This document shows positions 47,350-56,662 of a stretch of DNA of 64,000 bases, piece by piece. The translations under genes were made by a program, and so were the position numbers. Positions within the stretch are counted from its first letter, which is position 1. Every line of letters starts with the position of its first letter. The stretch comes from Ulvibacter algarum (GTDB taxonomy: Bacteria > Bacteroidota > Bacteroidia > Flavobacteriales > Flavobacteriaceae), in NCBI GenBank assembly GCA_947488905.1, contig CANLBJ010000006.1, positions 1 through 64,000 of the forward strand, written 5' to 3'. The notes beneath the pieces were generated by a model. That model did not search any database. It saw only the letters and a list, made by a program, of their open reading frames with translations, and had not been told where the DNA came from.

Positions 47350-48075
47350 CTATTCTAGTTCAAAAACAGTAGATCTTTGTGTATTTTTCTTGTATATATC
47401 CTTAGGAGTAATCTCTCTGTTTATAGTTGAACGATAGTTTTCACTATTTGGGTTTAGCATATAATCAAGTTGATAGGCTATCATTTTTTCAAAAGGAATA
47501 AGAAAGGACTTTGTTTCGCAATGTTCTAAACCGCCTTCCTTAAGTAAATTTATCACCGTGTAGACTGACTCAATAGTACTAAGACATAGAGATTCTGGTT
47601 GCTGTTTGATAATAAACTTTGATTCTATTTTATTATCAAAACTGACTCTATTTAGTTTTTGCAAGTTTTCACTTAATTTAAGCATCTTACGAGCGCAAGG
47701 CCATGTGCCATCTAGAATGAATATATTAGGATTATTACCCATAAAAGAACTTACTTCTGAACTTTTACTAGTTGACAAGTTGAAACTATCTTTTCCTGGA
47801 TACAGCAAGAAAGAACTACAATTTTCTTTAGCCAGTATTTCATTTACACGACTATTATTGGTAAAATCTACACCAACTATAATTTCAGAGTTTTCAAGTT
47901 GAAGCTTAGTCATATGACCTGTTCCGTTTTTTTGTTTTCTATACTCCTTGGGGTGCATCAAAATAATAAAACGAGTCTTAGTCTTTAAAGGGCTAATGAG
48001 TTTACAAATACAAGTGCTTGATGGCCTCATGCATTTGTAACATTTAATTCTTGGATTTTTTATTTCGATTTGCAA
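47350..48075 (-). CDS. DTW-domain tRNA acp3U-type transferase
   Basis: A 241-residue DTW-domain protein, a family that adds 3-amino-3-carboxypropyl groups to uridines in tRNA (TapT/DTWD type). It has the N-terminal cysteines CYKCMRPSSTCICK, then FIILMHPKEYRKQKNGTGH, LLYPGKDSF and the signature LDGTWPCARKML. The start is TTG; the next ATG would cut off the CxxC, so TTG is right. The target tRNA cannot be read here. It is 93 bp from the preceding unknown gene on the same strand. Confidence 0.88.
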   Translation of the reverse strand: MQIEIKNPRIKCYKCMRPSSTCICKLISPLKTKTRFIILMHPKEYRKQKNGTGHMTKLQLENSEIIVGVDFTNNSRVNEILAKENCSSFLLYPGKDSFNLSTSKSSEVSSFMGNNPNIFILDGTWPCARKMLKLSENLQKLNRVSFDNKIESKFIIKQQPESLCLSTIESVYTVINLLKEGGLEHCETKSFLIPFEKMIAYQLDYMLNPNSENYRSTINREITPKDIYKKNTQRSTVFELE

Positions 48076-48168
48076 GTTGAATGTTTTTCTATTTGGATTA
48101 TGGTCTTATATAACAATGGTTATAAGATTAACACCTTTGGTTAAGTATAAAATAGAGTGATTATCGTA

Positions 48169-48924
48169 CTACTTTCCTAATTCGCCTTTATTTACAAGAT
48201 ACTGTGATTTTTGGAGCACCAAATCCCGGTTCAAAAGGATTATCTCAATCAACCTTTCTTGTTTGATATTTGTATCACTTAATTTCAGTTCTATTATCCC
48301 TCTTGATTTTGTTCCTAAAATAACGCTCTTAAAATCTGACCCTCCTCTCGCAGGAAGAGTCAATTTAACGATAATCAATATTTCATTCCAGAAATATCTT
48401 TTGTTTCGAAAAATAAATCCTTTTTCGTCTGTTTTAAATTCGACTTTATTAAAGTTGATATAAATATAAATAAGGAGGGCTATAAATAACAAAGGAATTA
48501 AATAGAAGCTAACAATAGCTATATTTCCTAAGGTATTATTTGCAATTTCTTCTCTACTTGAAAAATATTGCCAAATAAAAAGCACAGGTAATAGCAAACA
48601 AATTAAATAGGGAACATCAAGATTTTTTCTAATTTTGATGTTATGGGTTTCTCTTAAGTCTTTAAAGTCTACCTTTTCTATAATATCAATTAACTCAAAT
48701 GCTTTATCGTTATTTAAATATTGATCATAATCCTGCTCTATTTCAAACCTTTTTGAGTCCTTTAGACTATTATGTTTATCAAAATCTAGGCTGAAAAACT
48801 CGCAATCTTTTTTAAAATCTGCAAACTCATTAGTAAGACCACATAAAACCTTACTACGCCAGTCTATCTTGCGGTGTTGACACACCATACAGTATGATAA
48901 TTGATAGGCTCTTAAGTCTTCCAT
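48169..48924 (-). CDS. Membrane protein with N-terminal cysteine knuckle, unknown function
   Basis: A 251-residue protein. The N-terminus has YQLSYCMVCQHRKIDWRSKV and LCGLTNEFADFKKDC, four cysteines spaced like a zinc site. Two membrane helices follow (about 105-125 and 137-160) and then a soluble, PH-like beta region with KVEFKTDEKGFIFRN. I know this N-terminal pattern from flavobacterial hypothetical proteins but not its function. It begins 29 bp after the PPK2 gene and may be co-transcribed. Confidence 0.7.
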   Translation of the reverse strand: MEDLRAYQLSYCMVCQHRKIDWRSKVLCGLTNEFADFKKDCEFFSLDFDKHNSLKDSKRFEIEQDYDQYLNNDKAFELIDIIEKVDFKDLRETHNIKIRKNLDVPYLICLLLPVLFIWQYFSSREEIANNTLGNIAIVSFYLIPLLFIALLIYIYINFNKVEFKTDEKGFIFRNKRYFWNEILIIVKLTLPARGGSDFKSVILGTKSRGIIELKLSDTNIKQERLIEIILLNRDLVLQKSQYLVNKGELGK

Positions 48925-48953
48925 TTTTTTTAAACAAACACTATATCAGTCTG

Positions 48954-49832
48954 TTACTCCCCCTCTAACCTAGCGATATACTCATCAATGCGAGCCTTAT
49001 GCTTATCGTCTAATTCTGGTTCTTTAATGTCTTTATATTGCTGTAGTTCTTGCAACATAATACTAGCTACTATAAGTCTCGCCGTAGGTTTATCATCGCT
49101 TGGTATTATGTACCAAGGTGCGTGTGGCTTTGAGGTTCTGTTTAATACGTCTTCATAACAGCTCATATAATCGCTCCATAAATCGCGCTCATCTAGATCT
49201 CCTGCAGAGAATTTCCAGTTTTTACTAGGTTTGCGCAAGCGTCTTAATTGTCTGTTTTTTTGTTCGTCTTTAGAGAGACTTAAAAAGAACTTAAAGATAA
49301 TAGTACCGTTATCTGCTAAGGTTTTCTCAAAGTTATTTATTTGATCAAAACGTTTATCCCAGAACGACTCATTAACATCGCTCACAGATGTCACGTCTGG
49401 AAGATTTTCGCCCAAAATATATTCAGGATGTACTCTTGTCACAAGAACATTCTCATAATGGGTTCTATTAAAAACACCAAACTTACCTCTTGCTGGTAAC
49501 GCAATATAGTGACGCCACAAGAAGTCATGTTTTTTCTCTAGGTCTGTTGGCACTTTAAAACTATGTACAACCACACCACGAGCATTAAAATCTTTAAAAA
49601 CTTCGCGAATCATACTGTCTTTACCTGCCGCATCCATACCTTGTAAACAAACTAGCACCGCATATTTACCGTGTGCGTAAAGTGTATCTTGCAACTCACC
49701 TAGACGCCTGCGAGTGGCTTCTAGCTCATCTTCTATCGCTTTTTCTTCTGCATTAAAATCTACATATGTTGTTGCATCTTTTATAGAGATGGGCTTTGTT
49801 ACTTTATAATCTGAAATATCAATAGATTTCAT
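48954..49832 (-). CDS. ppk2: Polyphosphate kinase 2 family protein
   Basis: A 292-residue PPK2 kinase that moves phosphate between polyphosphate and nucleotides. P-loop GMDAAGKDS at 65-73, lid module with RGVVVHSFKVPTDLEKKHDF and LWRHYIALPARGKFGVFNRT, and HYENVLVTRVHPE. The last motif resembles the class III type (AMP and ADP phosphorylation), though class cannot be proven from sequence. A -7-like site is not clear; a TTTCCGAAG-family copy sits right upstream (49836-49849). Confidence 0.9.
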   Translation of the reverse strand: MKSIDISDYKVTKPISIKDATTYVDFNAEEKAIEDELEATRRRLGELQDTLYAHGKYAVLVCLQGMDAAGKDSMIREVFKDFNARGVVVHSFKVPTDLEKKHDFLWRHYIALPARGKFGVFNRTHYENVLVTRVHPEYILGENLPDVTSVSDVNESFWDKRFDQINNFEKTLADNGTIIFKFFLSLSKDEQKNRQLRRLRKPSKNWKFSAGDLDERDLWSDYMSCYEDVLNRTSKPHAPWYIIPSDDKPTARLIVASIMLQELQQYKDIKEPELDDKHKARIDEYIARLEGE

Positions 49833-49931
49833 AATGCTTCGGAAAATTTAATGGTTTAATATTTGTTTCATTTTAATAATAGCTAAGATACGTATGTTCT
49901 AGCAAATGTGAAATGCTTAAAATTTCGGAAT

Positions 49932-49964
49932 AAAAAAAGCTCCAGAAAACATCTGAAGCTTTAA
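49932..49964 (-). terminator. Terminator of the ABC-MscS-activator operon
   Basis: Stem AAAGCTcCAG / CTGaAGCTTT with a 7-nt loop, with a T7 run on the minus strand. Confidence 0.8.
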
Positions 49965-49981
49965 TGAAACTTAACGTATTT

Positions 49982-51145
49982 TTACTTTGTTGCAAATAGT
50001 TTTACATCTGCCTCACTTACTTCGTTACCGCCTAAAATAATAAGACGTTCTACCACATTACGTAACTCTCTAATGTTACCCGTCCAGTCATACTCTTGTA
50101 ATAACTTAACCGCTTTTTCTGTGAAGTTTTTCTTTCCATTACCGTGCTCTTCTGCAATACTACTGCTAAAGTGGGCTATTAATAATGGTATATCTTCTCT
50201 GCGATCATTAAGCGCTGGCACTTTTATAAGTATCACGGCAAGACGATGATATAAATCTTCTCTAAAGTTGCCTTCTGCGATTTCCTTTTTTAAATCTTTA
50301 TTTGTGGCTGCCACAATACGCACATCTACTTTGATGTCCTTGTCACTACCTACTCTTTGCACTTTATTTTCTTGTAATGCACGCAAAACTTTTGCTTGTG
50401 CAGAAAGGCTCATATCTCCTATTTCGTCTAGAAAAATAGTACCTCCATTAGCAGCTTCAAACTTACCTGCTCTGTCTTTATTTGCAGATGTAAAGGCTCC
50501 TTTTACGTGTCCAAAAAGTTCGCTTTCTATTAACTCGCTAGGGATCGCCGCACAATTTACCTCTATCATAGGACCTTTAGAGCGGTCACTTTTTTGATGA
50601 ATCCAGTGAGCTACAAGTTCTTTTCCTGTTCCGTTAGGGCCTGTAATAAAAACTCTCGCCTCTGTTTGAGCCACCTTCTCAATCATATCTTTAATTTGAT
50701 TGATCTCTGGTGAGTTTCCTATCATTTCATACTTTTTGCCTACCTTTTTCTTTAAACGGGTATTCTCCACTACCAGATCATTTCTGTCTAAAGCAATGCG
50801 CACTGTATTTAAAAGCCTATTAAGATCTGGTGGTTTTGAGATATAATCAAACGCACCTAAACGCATTGTATTAACAGCTGTATCTAGATCACCGTGACCA
50901 GAAATCATTACCATTGGTATTTCTGGTTTTATTTTTTTTACTGCCTCAAGCACCTCTACACCATCCATTTTTGGCATTTTAATATCACAAAGAACGAGGT
51001 CAAAATCCTCCTTTTTTATGAGTTCAATACCAGCAAGACCATCTTCTGCCTCAAAGACTTCGTATGTTTTATTTTCTTCAGATAAAATTTTTGTAAGCAC
51101 CCTTCTAATAGCGGCTTCGTCTTCTATGATAAGTATTTTTGGCAT
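49982..51145 (-). CDS. Sigma-54-type activator with receiver domain
   Basis: A 387-residue NtrC-class regulator: receiver domain 1-120 with D54 as phosphoacceptor (LVLCDIKMPKMDG), a linker, then an AAA+ domain with Walker A GPNGTGKE near 166-173, LFGHVKGAFTSA near 212-221, Walker B GGTIFLDEIGDM and REDLYHRLAV. The loop that touches sigma-54 reads GAFTSA instead of GAFTGA. The C-terminus ends shortly after the AAA+ lid (IRELRNVVERLIIL, then 20 residues), so the usual Fis DNA-binding helix is missing. It is last of a tight five-gene operon, 2 bp after the DUF6268 gene. Confidence 0.92.
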   Translation of the reverse strand: MPKILIIEDEAAIRRVLTKILSEENKTYEVFEAEDGLAGIELIKKEDFDLVLCDIKMPKMDGVEVLEAVKKIKPEIPMVMISGHGDLDTAVNTMRLGAFDYISKPPDLNRLLNTVRIALDRNDLVVENTRLKKKVGKKYEMIGNSPEINQIKDMIEKVAQTEARVFITGPNGTGKELVAHWIHQKSDRSKGPMIEVNCAAIPSELIESELFGHVKGAFTSANKDRAGKFEAANGGTIFLDEIGDMSLSAQAKVLRALQENKVQRVGSDKDIKVDVRIVAATNKDLKKEIAEGNFREDLYHRLAVILIKVPALNDRREDIPLLIAHFSSSIAEEHGNGKKNFTEKAVKLLQEYDWTGNIRELRNVVERLIILGGNEVSEADVKLFATK

Positions 51146-51147
51146 TG

Positions 51148-52047
51148 TTATATTTTAAATTTTATACCTGTTCTGGCATAAATATTATTTGTGTCATTTA
51201 TGGTGTAAATATCGTCTGCATTTTCATCTCTAATACGGATATCATTGATAATTGTCCAACCTCCATATACATAAAATAAGATATGATCTGTAAGACAATA
51301 CTCATACCCTAACCCAGATAGAGCAGTTGTCATAGAAATATTCTCCCCCATAGCTGTACCGCCTTGCTGGTTGGGTATGGCTACATCTCCTTGAATATTT
51401 GCATAAAAACCGTCTAATGTCGCAAAAGCGTTTACAGCATGTGTTTTATTAAAACGGTACTTGATATTAGATTTTGGAACCCCAATAGCAAAAGACCACT
51501 TAGGTGCAAACTCTCTGTAATAATTTATTATAGGCAGAGGGTAAGGTCTTCCTGCAGTTGTGCTATAAGATAGACCAAATATTAAACGCCAAGGTTTTGT
51601 ACTTGGGTTTACTTCATCGTTTTTTGTTTTATCTTTAATTAAGAAAGCTGAACCTTCAAGTATAAAATCTTCGCTTTCTAGTTTTTGCGAAAAATTTGAA
51701 GCTGCAATTAAACCACCTTGAAAAGCGTAACGCCAATCATTTTTCATCTTATTTGTATACCCTAGACTTAACGTGACAGATTGATAACGCTCAAGGTTTA
51801 AGTCTGAAAATGGAATTTCGTCTCCCAGTTTTAGGTTTACATTTCGATATCCTATACCAGGAACTAGATACCCGTGTTCACTTGTCTTAAAAGGAACATT
51901 AATAAATGTGCGAACTCTTCTAAAAGAATTATCAGATTTCCCCTGTGGGAAGTAAGTAAATTCTAAACGGGCTAAATCTGTTACTTGAGATTGTGCAGCA
52001 GATGCGCACAATAAAATAACAAAAACCAATAAAAATTTATATTTCAT
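51148..52047 (-). CDS. DUF6268-type outer-membrane barrel protein
   Basis: A 299-residue exported protein with a signal peptide (FLLVFVILLCASAAQSQ) and a sequence of alternating beta strands (FTYFPQGKSDNSF, VTLSLGYTNK, RLIFGLSYS, ILFYVYGGWTI) ending in YARTGIKFKI, as expected of an outer-membrane barrel. The pattern fits DUF6268; the function is unknown. It is 20 bp after mscS and 2 bp before the activator gene, so it belongs to one operon with them. Confidence 0.8.
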   Translation of the reverse strand: MKYKFLLVFVILLCASAAQSQVTDLARLEFTYFPQGKSDNSFRRVRTFINVPFKTSEHGYLVPGIGYRNVNLKLGDEIPFSDLNLERYQSVTLSLGYTNKMKNDWRYAFQGGLIAASNFSQKLESEDFILEGSAFLIKDKTKNDEVNPSTKPWRLIFGLSYSTTAGRPYPLPIINYYREFAPKWSFAIGVPKSNIKYRFNKTHAVNAFATLDGFYANIQGDVAIPNQQGGTAMGENISMTTALSGLGYEYCLTDHILFYVYGGWTIINDIRIRDENADDIYTINDTNNIYARTGIKFKI

Positions 52048-52067
52048 AAAGTGTTTTAGATGAAGTA

Positions 52068-52997
52068 TTAATCTAACGCTAAATTATCTGAATCTGTATT
52101 ATTTTTAGTTACACTTGTGTTAAATAAATGCACATCTCTCTGCGGGAAAGGGATTGTGACATTATTCTCTCTAAATAGTTTATCAATTTTAAAACGTATA
52201 GCACTTTTAATTTTTGGATCTGTAAAACTATCATTTAAGAAAAATAACACAGAAAAATCAAGGCTAGAATCTCCAAAGTTTTGAAAAAGCACAAAAGGTT
52301 TTGGGCTTTTAAGAACACCAGGTTGACTCTCTACACTTTGTAAAAGCAATTTTTCTACTAGAGCAGTATCACTACCATATGCCACACCAACACTCACAAA
52401 CTCACGAGTGGTTCTCCTGTTTTGAGTATAGTTATAGATTACTTCTGAAATAAACTTATGATTAGGAATGATTATTATTTTATCATCCCTTGTGATCGCT
52501 CTTGTAGTTCTTAATTTAATTTCTATAACACGCCCTACTTTACCATCAGTTTCAATAATATCACCCACAAGCAAAGATTTATCTACAATGATAAAAATAC
52601 CGCCTATAACATCTTGAAACAGCTCTTGCAAGGCAAGACCAAGACCTATAAACAATGCAGCAGATGCAGCAAGAACAGGTGTCATGTTTATCCCTACAAA
52701 ACTAAGTGTTGCAAATATAACTACGATGTAAGTTATATATTTAATAAACTTAAAAACACTTACAAACTTAAGTTTGTCTGTCTCATCCATATTACGGGTA
52801 AACAAACGTCTTACCCATTTTAAGAGAAAACTCGCAAAGAAGAAAGCAAATAAAATAATTAACAGCAACCCAATAGTAAGTCGCACCTCATTCTCTCCTT
52901 CACCAAAAGTCCAACCTAAATCTAGGAAACTTTTAATTACAGACCAAATATCTTCTGTAACTACTTCTTCTATTTTATCTACAACTTTATCTTGCAC
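52068..52997 (-). CDS. MscS-type mechanosensitive channel
   Basis: A 309-residue small-conductance channel. Hydrophobic segments near 30-55, 80-100 and the pore helix at about 110-130 (ASAALFIGLGLALQELFQDV) precede the cytoplasmic beta domain with GDIIETDGKVGRVIEIKLRT and IIIPNHKFISEVIYNYT. It would release solutes on hypo-osmotic shock. The start is GTG, 5 bp after the ABC permease stop. A conserved-looking C-terminal domain follows. Confidence 0.92.
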   Translation of the reverse strand: MQDKVVDKIEEVVTEDIWSVIKSFLDLGWTFGEGENEVRLTIGLLLIILFAFFFASFLLKWVRRLFTRNMDETDKLKFVSVFKFIKYITYIVVIFATLSFVGINMTPVLAASAALFIGLGLALQELFQDVIGGIFIIVDKSLLVGDIIETDGKVGRVIEIKLRTTRAITRDDKIIIIPNHKFISEVIYNYTQNRRTTREFVSVGVAYGSDTALVEKLLLQSVESQPGVLKSPKPFVLFQNFGDSSLDFSVLFFLNDSFTDPKIKSAIRFKIDKLFRENNVTIPFPQRDVHLFNTSVTKNNTDSDNLALD

Positions 52998-53002
52998 TTA
53001 TA

Positions 53003-54316
53003 TTAATATTTTAACCATTTAAGCAACTCTTTATAACTCGCTTTTTTGCCATACATTAAAATACCAACACGGTAAATTTTTGCTGCAAACCAAACTGTGC
53101 CTATAAAAGTAGCAAATAAAATGACTACAGATAGTACTTGCTGCCAAATAGGTACTCCAAAAGGTATTCTCATTAACATAACAACCGGTGAGGTAAAAGG
53201 AATAAAAGAAAAAACCTGAGCAACTGTACCATGAGGATTATCCATCACCGTAAAAATACCAACATACACCGCTAGCATAAGTGGTAATAATATAGGTAAC
53301 ATAAATTGTTGTGTATCTGTCTCACTATCTACTGCTGCGCCTATAGCTGCATATAGTGATGCGTACAATAAATATCCTCCTATAAAAAACAGTAAAAACA
53401 TTATCACAAGATTCATAAGCGGTAAGTTATTTGCTTCCATCATAAACTGGGCAACACCATTTTCAATACCACCTTCACCTGCAGCTTGCATTAATGCCTG
53501 CTGTTGGGGTGTTTGCATTTCATTTGCATCTATCCCAAAAATTAAAGGCACTACAGTCATTAAGACCCCCATTAGTATAGTCCACATTAAAAACTGTGTA
53601 ACCCCGGCTAGTGATGTTCCTATAATTTTACCTAATAATAATTTTATTGGTTTTACAGATGATATAATTACCTCGATAATCCTACTGGTTTTTTCTTCGA
53701 TTACACTTCGCATTATCATATTTCCGTAGATAATAATGAACATAAATAGTAGGTAACCTGCTAAGCCACCAAAAGCTAATTTCATAATAGAACCAAGCTC
53801 TGATGTCTCTTGCCCTTTATATGTTTCTTGATGTGCTTTTACTCGCACACGCATATCTTGTATGCTAGCCGCATCTATGCCTGCATTTTTTAGCACTAAG
53901 ATATTAACTTCCTTCTCTATAACGTCTTCTACATTATTCATCACAGATAGTGATGGTGAATCTTCAGAATAAAACGTCACTTGCTCTGCGAGTTCACTTA
54001 AGTTGTTAACTTTTGGGATATATAATAACCCGTAAAGTTCTTGCTCCTCAGATTGTGTTTTTGCAATCTCTAAAGTTTGATTAGTAAGATAAGTATAAGT
54101 GGTATTTTCTGTATTCTCAAACTGATCACTAAAATACCCACTCTCATCAAGAATGGCAATTTCTTTTGAAGTACTGTTATTAATAGAAGCGAGGTATGCC
54201 ACTAATGAAAATACCCCAACCATAATAACCGGCGTTAAAAACGTCATTATTATAAATGACTTGTTTTTCACTTTTGTTAAATACTCTCTCTTTATTATTA
54301 ATTTAAGATGATTCAT
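53003..54316 (-). CDS. ABC-2 type transporter permease (NatB-like)
   Basis: A 437-residue permease of the NatB/ABC-2 type: first helix VKNKSFIIMTFLTPVIMVGV (20-40), a large extracytoplasmic loop to about 175, then five or more membrane helices. A conserved cytosolic SVIEEKTSRIIEVIISSVKP precedes KLLLGKIIGTSLAGVTQFL. It pairs with the ATPase gene 13 bp upstream. The substrate is unknown; NatAB exports sodium in Bacillus, but the similarity is only at family level. Confidence 0.9.
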   Translation of the reverse strand: MNHLKLIIKREYLTKVKNKSFIIMTFLTPVIMVGVFSLVAYLASINNSTSKEIAILDESGYFSDQFENTENTTYTYLTNQTLEIAKTQSEEQELYGLLYIPKVNNLSELAEQVTFYSEDSPSLSVMNNVEDVIEKEVNILVLKNAGIDAASIQDMRVRVKAHQETYKGQETSELGSIMKLAFGGLAGYLLFMFIIIYGNMIMRSVIEEKTSRIIEVIISSVKPIKLLLGKIIGTSLAGVTQFLMWTILMGVLMTVVPLIFGIDANEMQTPQQQALMQAAGEGGIENGVAQFMMEANNLPLMNLVIMFLLFFIGGYLLYASLYAAIGAAVDSETDTQQFMLPILLPLMLAVYVGIFTVMDNPHGTVAQVFSFIPFTSPVVMLMRIPFGVPIWQQVLSVVILFATFIGTVWFAAKIYRVGILMYGKKASYKELLKWLKY

Positions 54317-54329
54317 AATACTGTGAGGG

Positions 54330-55259
54330 TTAGTTGTTCTTATTTACCGTTTCTATAAAAATATCGTTTACTGTAGGGATCACCTCATTAAAATGTGTGA
54401 CTTGCCCTAATGATGCTAAATACTGTAGCAACTCATTAGATGATGCGTTTGGCGCTATCTGAATGCGATACTTAAGATCATCATTTATACTCTTAAAAGT
54501 TGCTGGCGTTAAAGAGAATTTGTCTTTTAACAAACCAGTTGCTTCCTGTGCGTTTGCAGCTATAAGACCCACATCATAGGTATTGTTCTGGTAAGCACGT
54601 TTAATGTCTATTAATTTACCGTCAAGAATTTTTTTAGATCTATTGATAAGTGCAATATGATCACACATTTCTTCTACAGACTCCATACGGTGTGTAGAAA
54701 AAATAATGGTTGCTCCATCATCTCTTAGTTTTAAGATTTCATCTTTAATAAGATTTGCATTAATAGGATCAAAACCACTAAAAGGTTCATCAAAAATAAG
54801 CAGTTTAGGGTCGTGCATAACTGTAACCACAAACTGTATTTTTTGTGCCATACCCTTAGAGAGCTCTTGTATTTTTTTATTCCACCAGTCTCCTATATCT
54901 AAACGGTCAAACCAATATTTTAATTTTGCTTTAGCTTCTGATTTTGACAATCCTTTTAATTGTGCTAAATAAAGTGCTTGCTCCCCTACTTTCATAGATT
55001 TATATAAACCTCTTTCTTCTGGTAAATAACCTATATTTTGTATATGATTAGGCTGTAAAGGTTCTCCATCAAGAAATACTTTACCTTGATCTGGCATGGT
55101 AATCTGGTTAACAATCCTGATAAGAGTTGTTTTACCAGCACCATTAGGGCCTAATAGACCAAAGACACTCCCTTTAGGGACTTCAATGCTTACATCATCT
55201 AAGGCTTGAAATTCGCCAAAATTTTTAGAAATATTTTGAGCTACTAAAAGTTTATCCAT
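54330..55259 (-). CDS. ABC transporter ATPase (NatA-like)
   Basis: A 309-residue ABC ATPase: Walker A GPNGAGKTT at 37-45, ABC signature LSKGMAQK, Walker B LLIFDEPFSGFDP, and the switch histidine in IIFSTHRMESVEE. The C-terminal extension (about 225-309) is a DUF4162-like regulatory domain typical of ABC-2 ATPases. It is first of the five-gene operon ATPase-permease-mscS-DUF6268-activator. No clear -7 element was found in front of it. Confidence 0.93.
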   Translation of the reverse strand: MDKLLVAQNISKNFGEFQALDDVSIEVPKGSVFGLLGPNGAGKTTLIRIVNQITMPDQGKVFLDGEPLQPNHIQNIGYLPEERGLYKSMKVGEQALYLAQLKGLSKSEAKAKLKYWFDRLDIGDWWNKKIQELSKGMAQKIQFVVTVMHDPKLLIFDEPFSGFDPINANLIKDEILKLRDDGATIIFSTHRMESVEEMCDHIALINRSKKILDGKLIDIKRAYQNNTYDVGLIAANAQEATGLLKDKFSLTPATFKSINDDLKYRIQIAPNASSNELLQYLASLGQVTHFNEVIPTVNDIFIETVNKNN

Positions 55260-55386
55260 TGTTTAGTTCTGTTAGTTAATAGTATTGATAAAGTTGGTGA
55301 CTTTATAATTTCTGAAACATTAGTAGCATTAAAGCTTTATCTGTTACATTAAAATCACCTCAAAGATATTCTATATAAACGCAAAA

Positions 55387-55414
55387 CCCACCTTAAAATA
55401 AATTTTAAGGTGGG
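55387..55414 (-). terminator. dnaJ terminator
   Basis: A 13-bp perfect stem CCCACCTTAAAAT / ATTTTAAGGTGGG with a 2-nt centre, followed on the minus strand by TTTTGC. Confidence 0.8.
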
Positions 55415-55507
55415 AAAAAAATTGCTATGAAAAAGAAAAATTATCATCTAGCATTAAATACTAAACGATAGTCAAATATAACAAAATATTTTAAACTTAA
55501 CGTTTTT

Positions 55508-56629
55508 TTAAGAAAACATGTCTTTTACTTTTTCAAAAAACGATTTATCTTCTCTTTCTGGCTTAGGCTGAAAATGTTCATCCTCGCTCATTTTTTCAAA
55601 AAATTCTTTTTGCTCTTTAGTTAAAGTTCTTGGTGTCCATACATTAACATGAACCAGAAGATCTCCTGTTCCATACCCGTTAATACTTGGTATCCCTTTA
55701 CTTCTAAGTCGTAAAATTTTACCACTCTGCACTCCCGGATCTACCTTGATACGTACTTTACCAGTCACAGTATCTATTTCTTTAGAACTCCCTAGCGCTG
55801 CATCACTATAACTTACATATAAATCATAATGTAAATTATCACCTTCTCTAGACAAGCTTTCATGTGGCAACTCTTCTATAGCTACTAATAGATCTCCAGC
55901 TATACCGTTACCGGGCGCATCATTACCTTTACCAGTTACTTTAAGTTGCATACCATCAACAACACCTGCTGGTATTTTTATAGAAACAGTCTCTTCTGTA
56001 GAGATCATTCCGTTTGCATCTGCATTTGCCGGTTTCTTGTCTATCATTTGACCAGAACCACCACAAGTACTACAAGGTGCAGAAGTTTGCATTCTACCTA
56101 AAATAGTATTCTGGATTCTAGTAACCTGCCCAGCACCGTTACAAGTAGTACACGTATTATATGTAGTACCAGATGCTACTTTTTTGCGCTTTACTTTAAT
56201 TTTCTTTTCTACACCATTAGCAATTTCTTCTAGTGTAAGCTTAAGTCGTACTCTTAGATTGCTTCCTTTAACAGTGCGACGGCCTCCGCCACCACCAAAG
56301 CCTCCAAAGCCACCTCCGCCACCACCAAAGATGTCGCCAAACTGACTAAATATGTCATCCATGTTCATACCGCCACGGCCACCACCAAAGCCTCCGCCAC
56401 CACCACCTTCAAAGGCTTGGTGACCATACTGGTCGTAACGTGCTTTCTTATTAGGATCACTTAAAATCTCATATGCTTCTGCTGCTTTTTTAAACTTTTC
56501 TTCTGCAGATGAATCTCCAGGGTTTTTATCTGGGTGATGTTCAATCGCTTTTTTTCTATAAGCTTTTTTAATCTCTGCGGCAGTTGCTCCTTTAGAAATA
56601 CCTAATATGTCGTAAAAATCTTCTTTCAT
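55508..56629 (-). CDS. dnaJ: Co-chaperone DnaJ with a reduced zinc domain
   Basis: A 373-residue Hsp40: J domain 1-70 with HPD at 32-34, a Gly/Phe-rich linker (80-120, GGGGGFGGFGGGGG), zinc domain, and C-terminal substrate domains with VSIKIPAGVVDGMQL. Only two of four CxxCxGxG motifs are present (CTTCNGAG and CSTCGGSG). From the flanking residues (GQVTRIQNTILGRMQTSAPC) these are motifs 2 and 3, so zinc centre II is kept, and motifs 1 and 4 (zinc centre I) are lost. It lies 33 bp after grpE on one operon; dnaK is not adjacent. Confidence 0.94.
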   Translation of the reverse strand: MKEDFYDILGISKGATAAEIKKAYRKKAIEHHPDKNPGDSSAEEKFKKAAEAYEILSDPNKKARYDQYGHQAFEGGGGGGFGGGRGGMNMDDIFSQFGDIFGGGGGGFGGFGGGGGRRTVKGSNLRVRLKLTLEEIANGVEKKIKVKRKKVASGTTYNTCTTCNGAGQVTRIQNTILGRMQTSAPCSTCGGSGQMIDKKPANADANGMISTEETVSIKIPAGVVDGMQLKVTGKGNDAPGNGIAGDLLVAIEELPHESLSREGDNLHYDLYVSYSDAALGSSKEIDTVTGKVRIKVDPGVQSGKILRLRSKGIPSINGYGTGDLLVHVNVWTPRTLTKEQKEFFEKMSEDEHFQPKPEREDKSFFEKVKDMFS

Positions 56630-56662
56630 TTGTGTTTTTTAGATTGAAATCTTAAGACCTCA

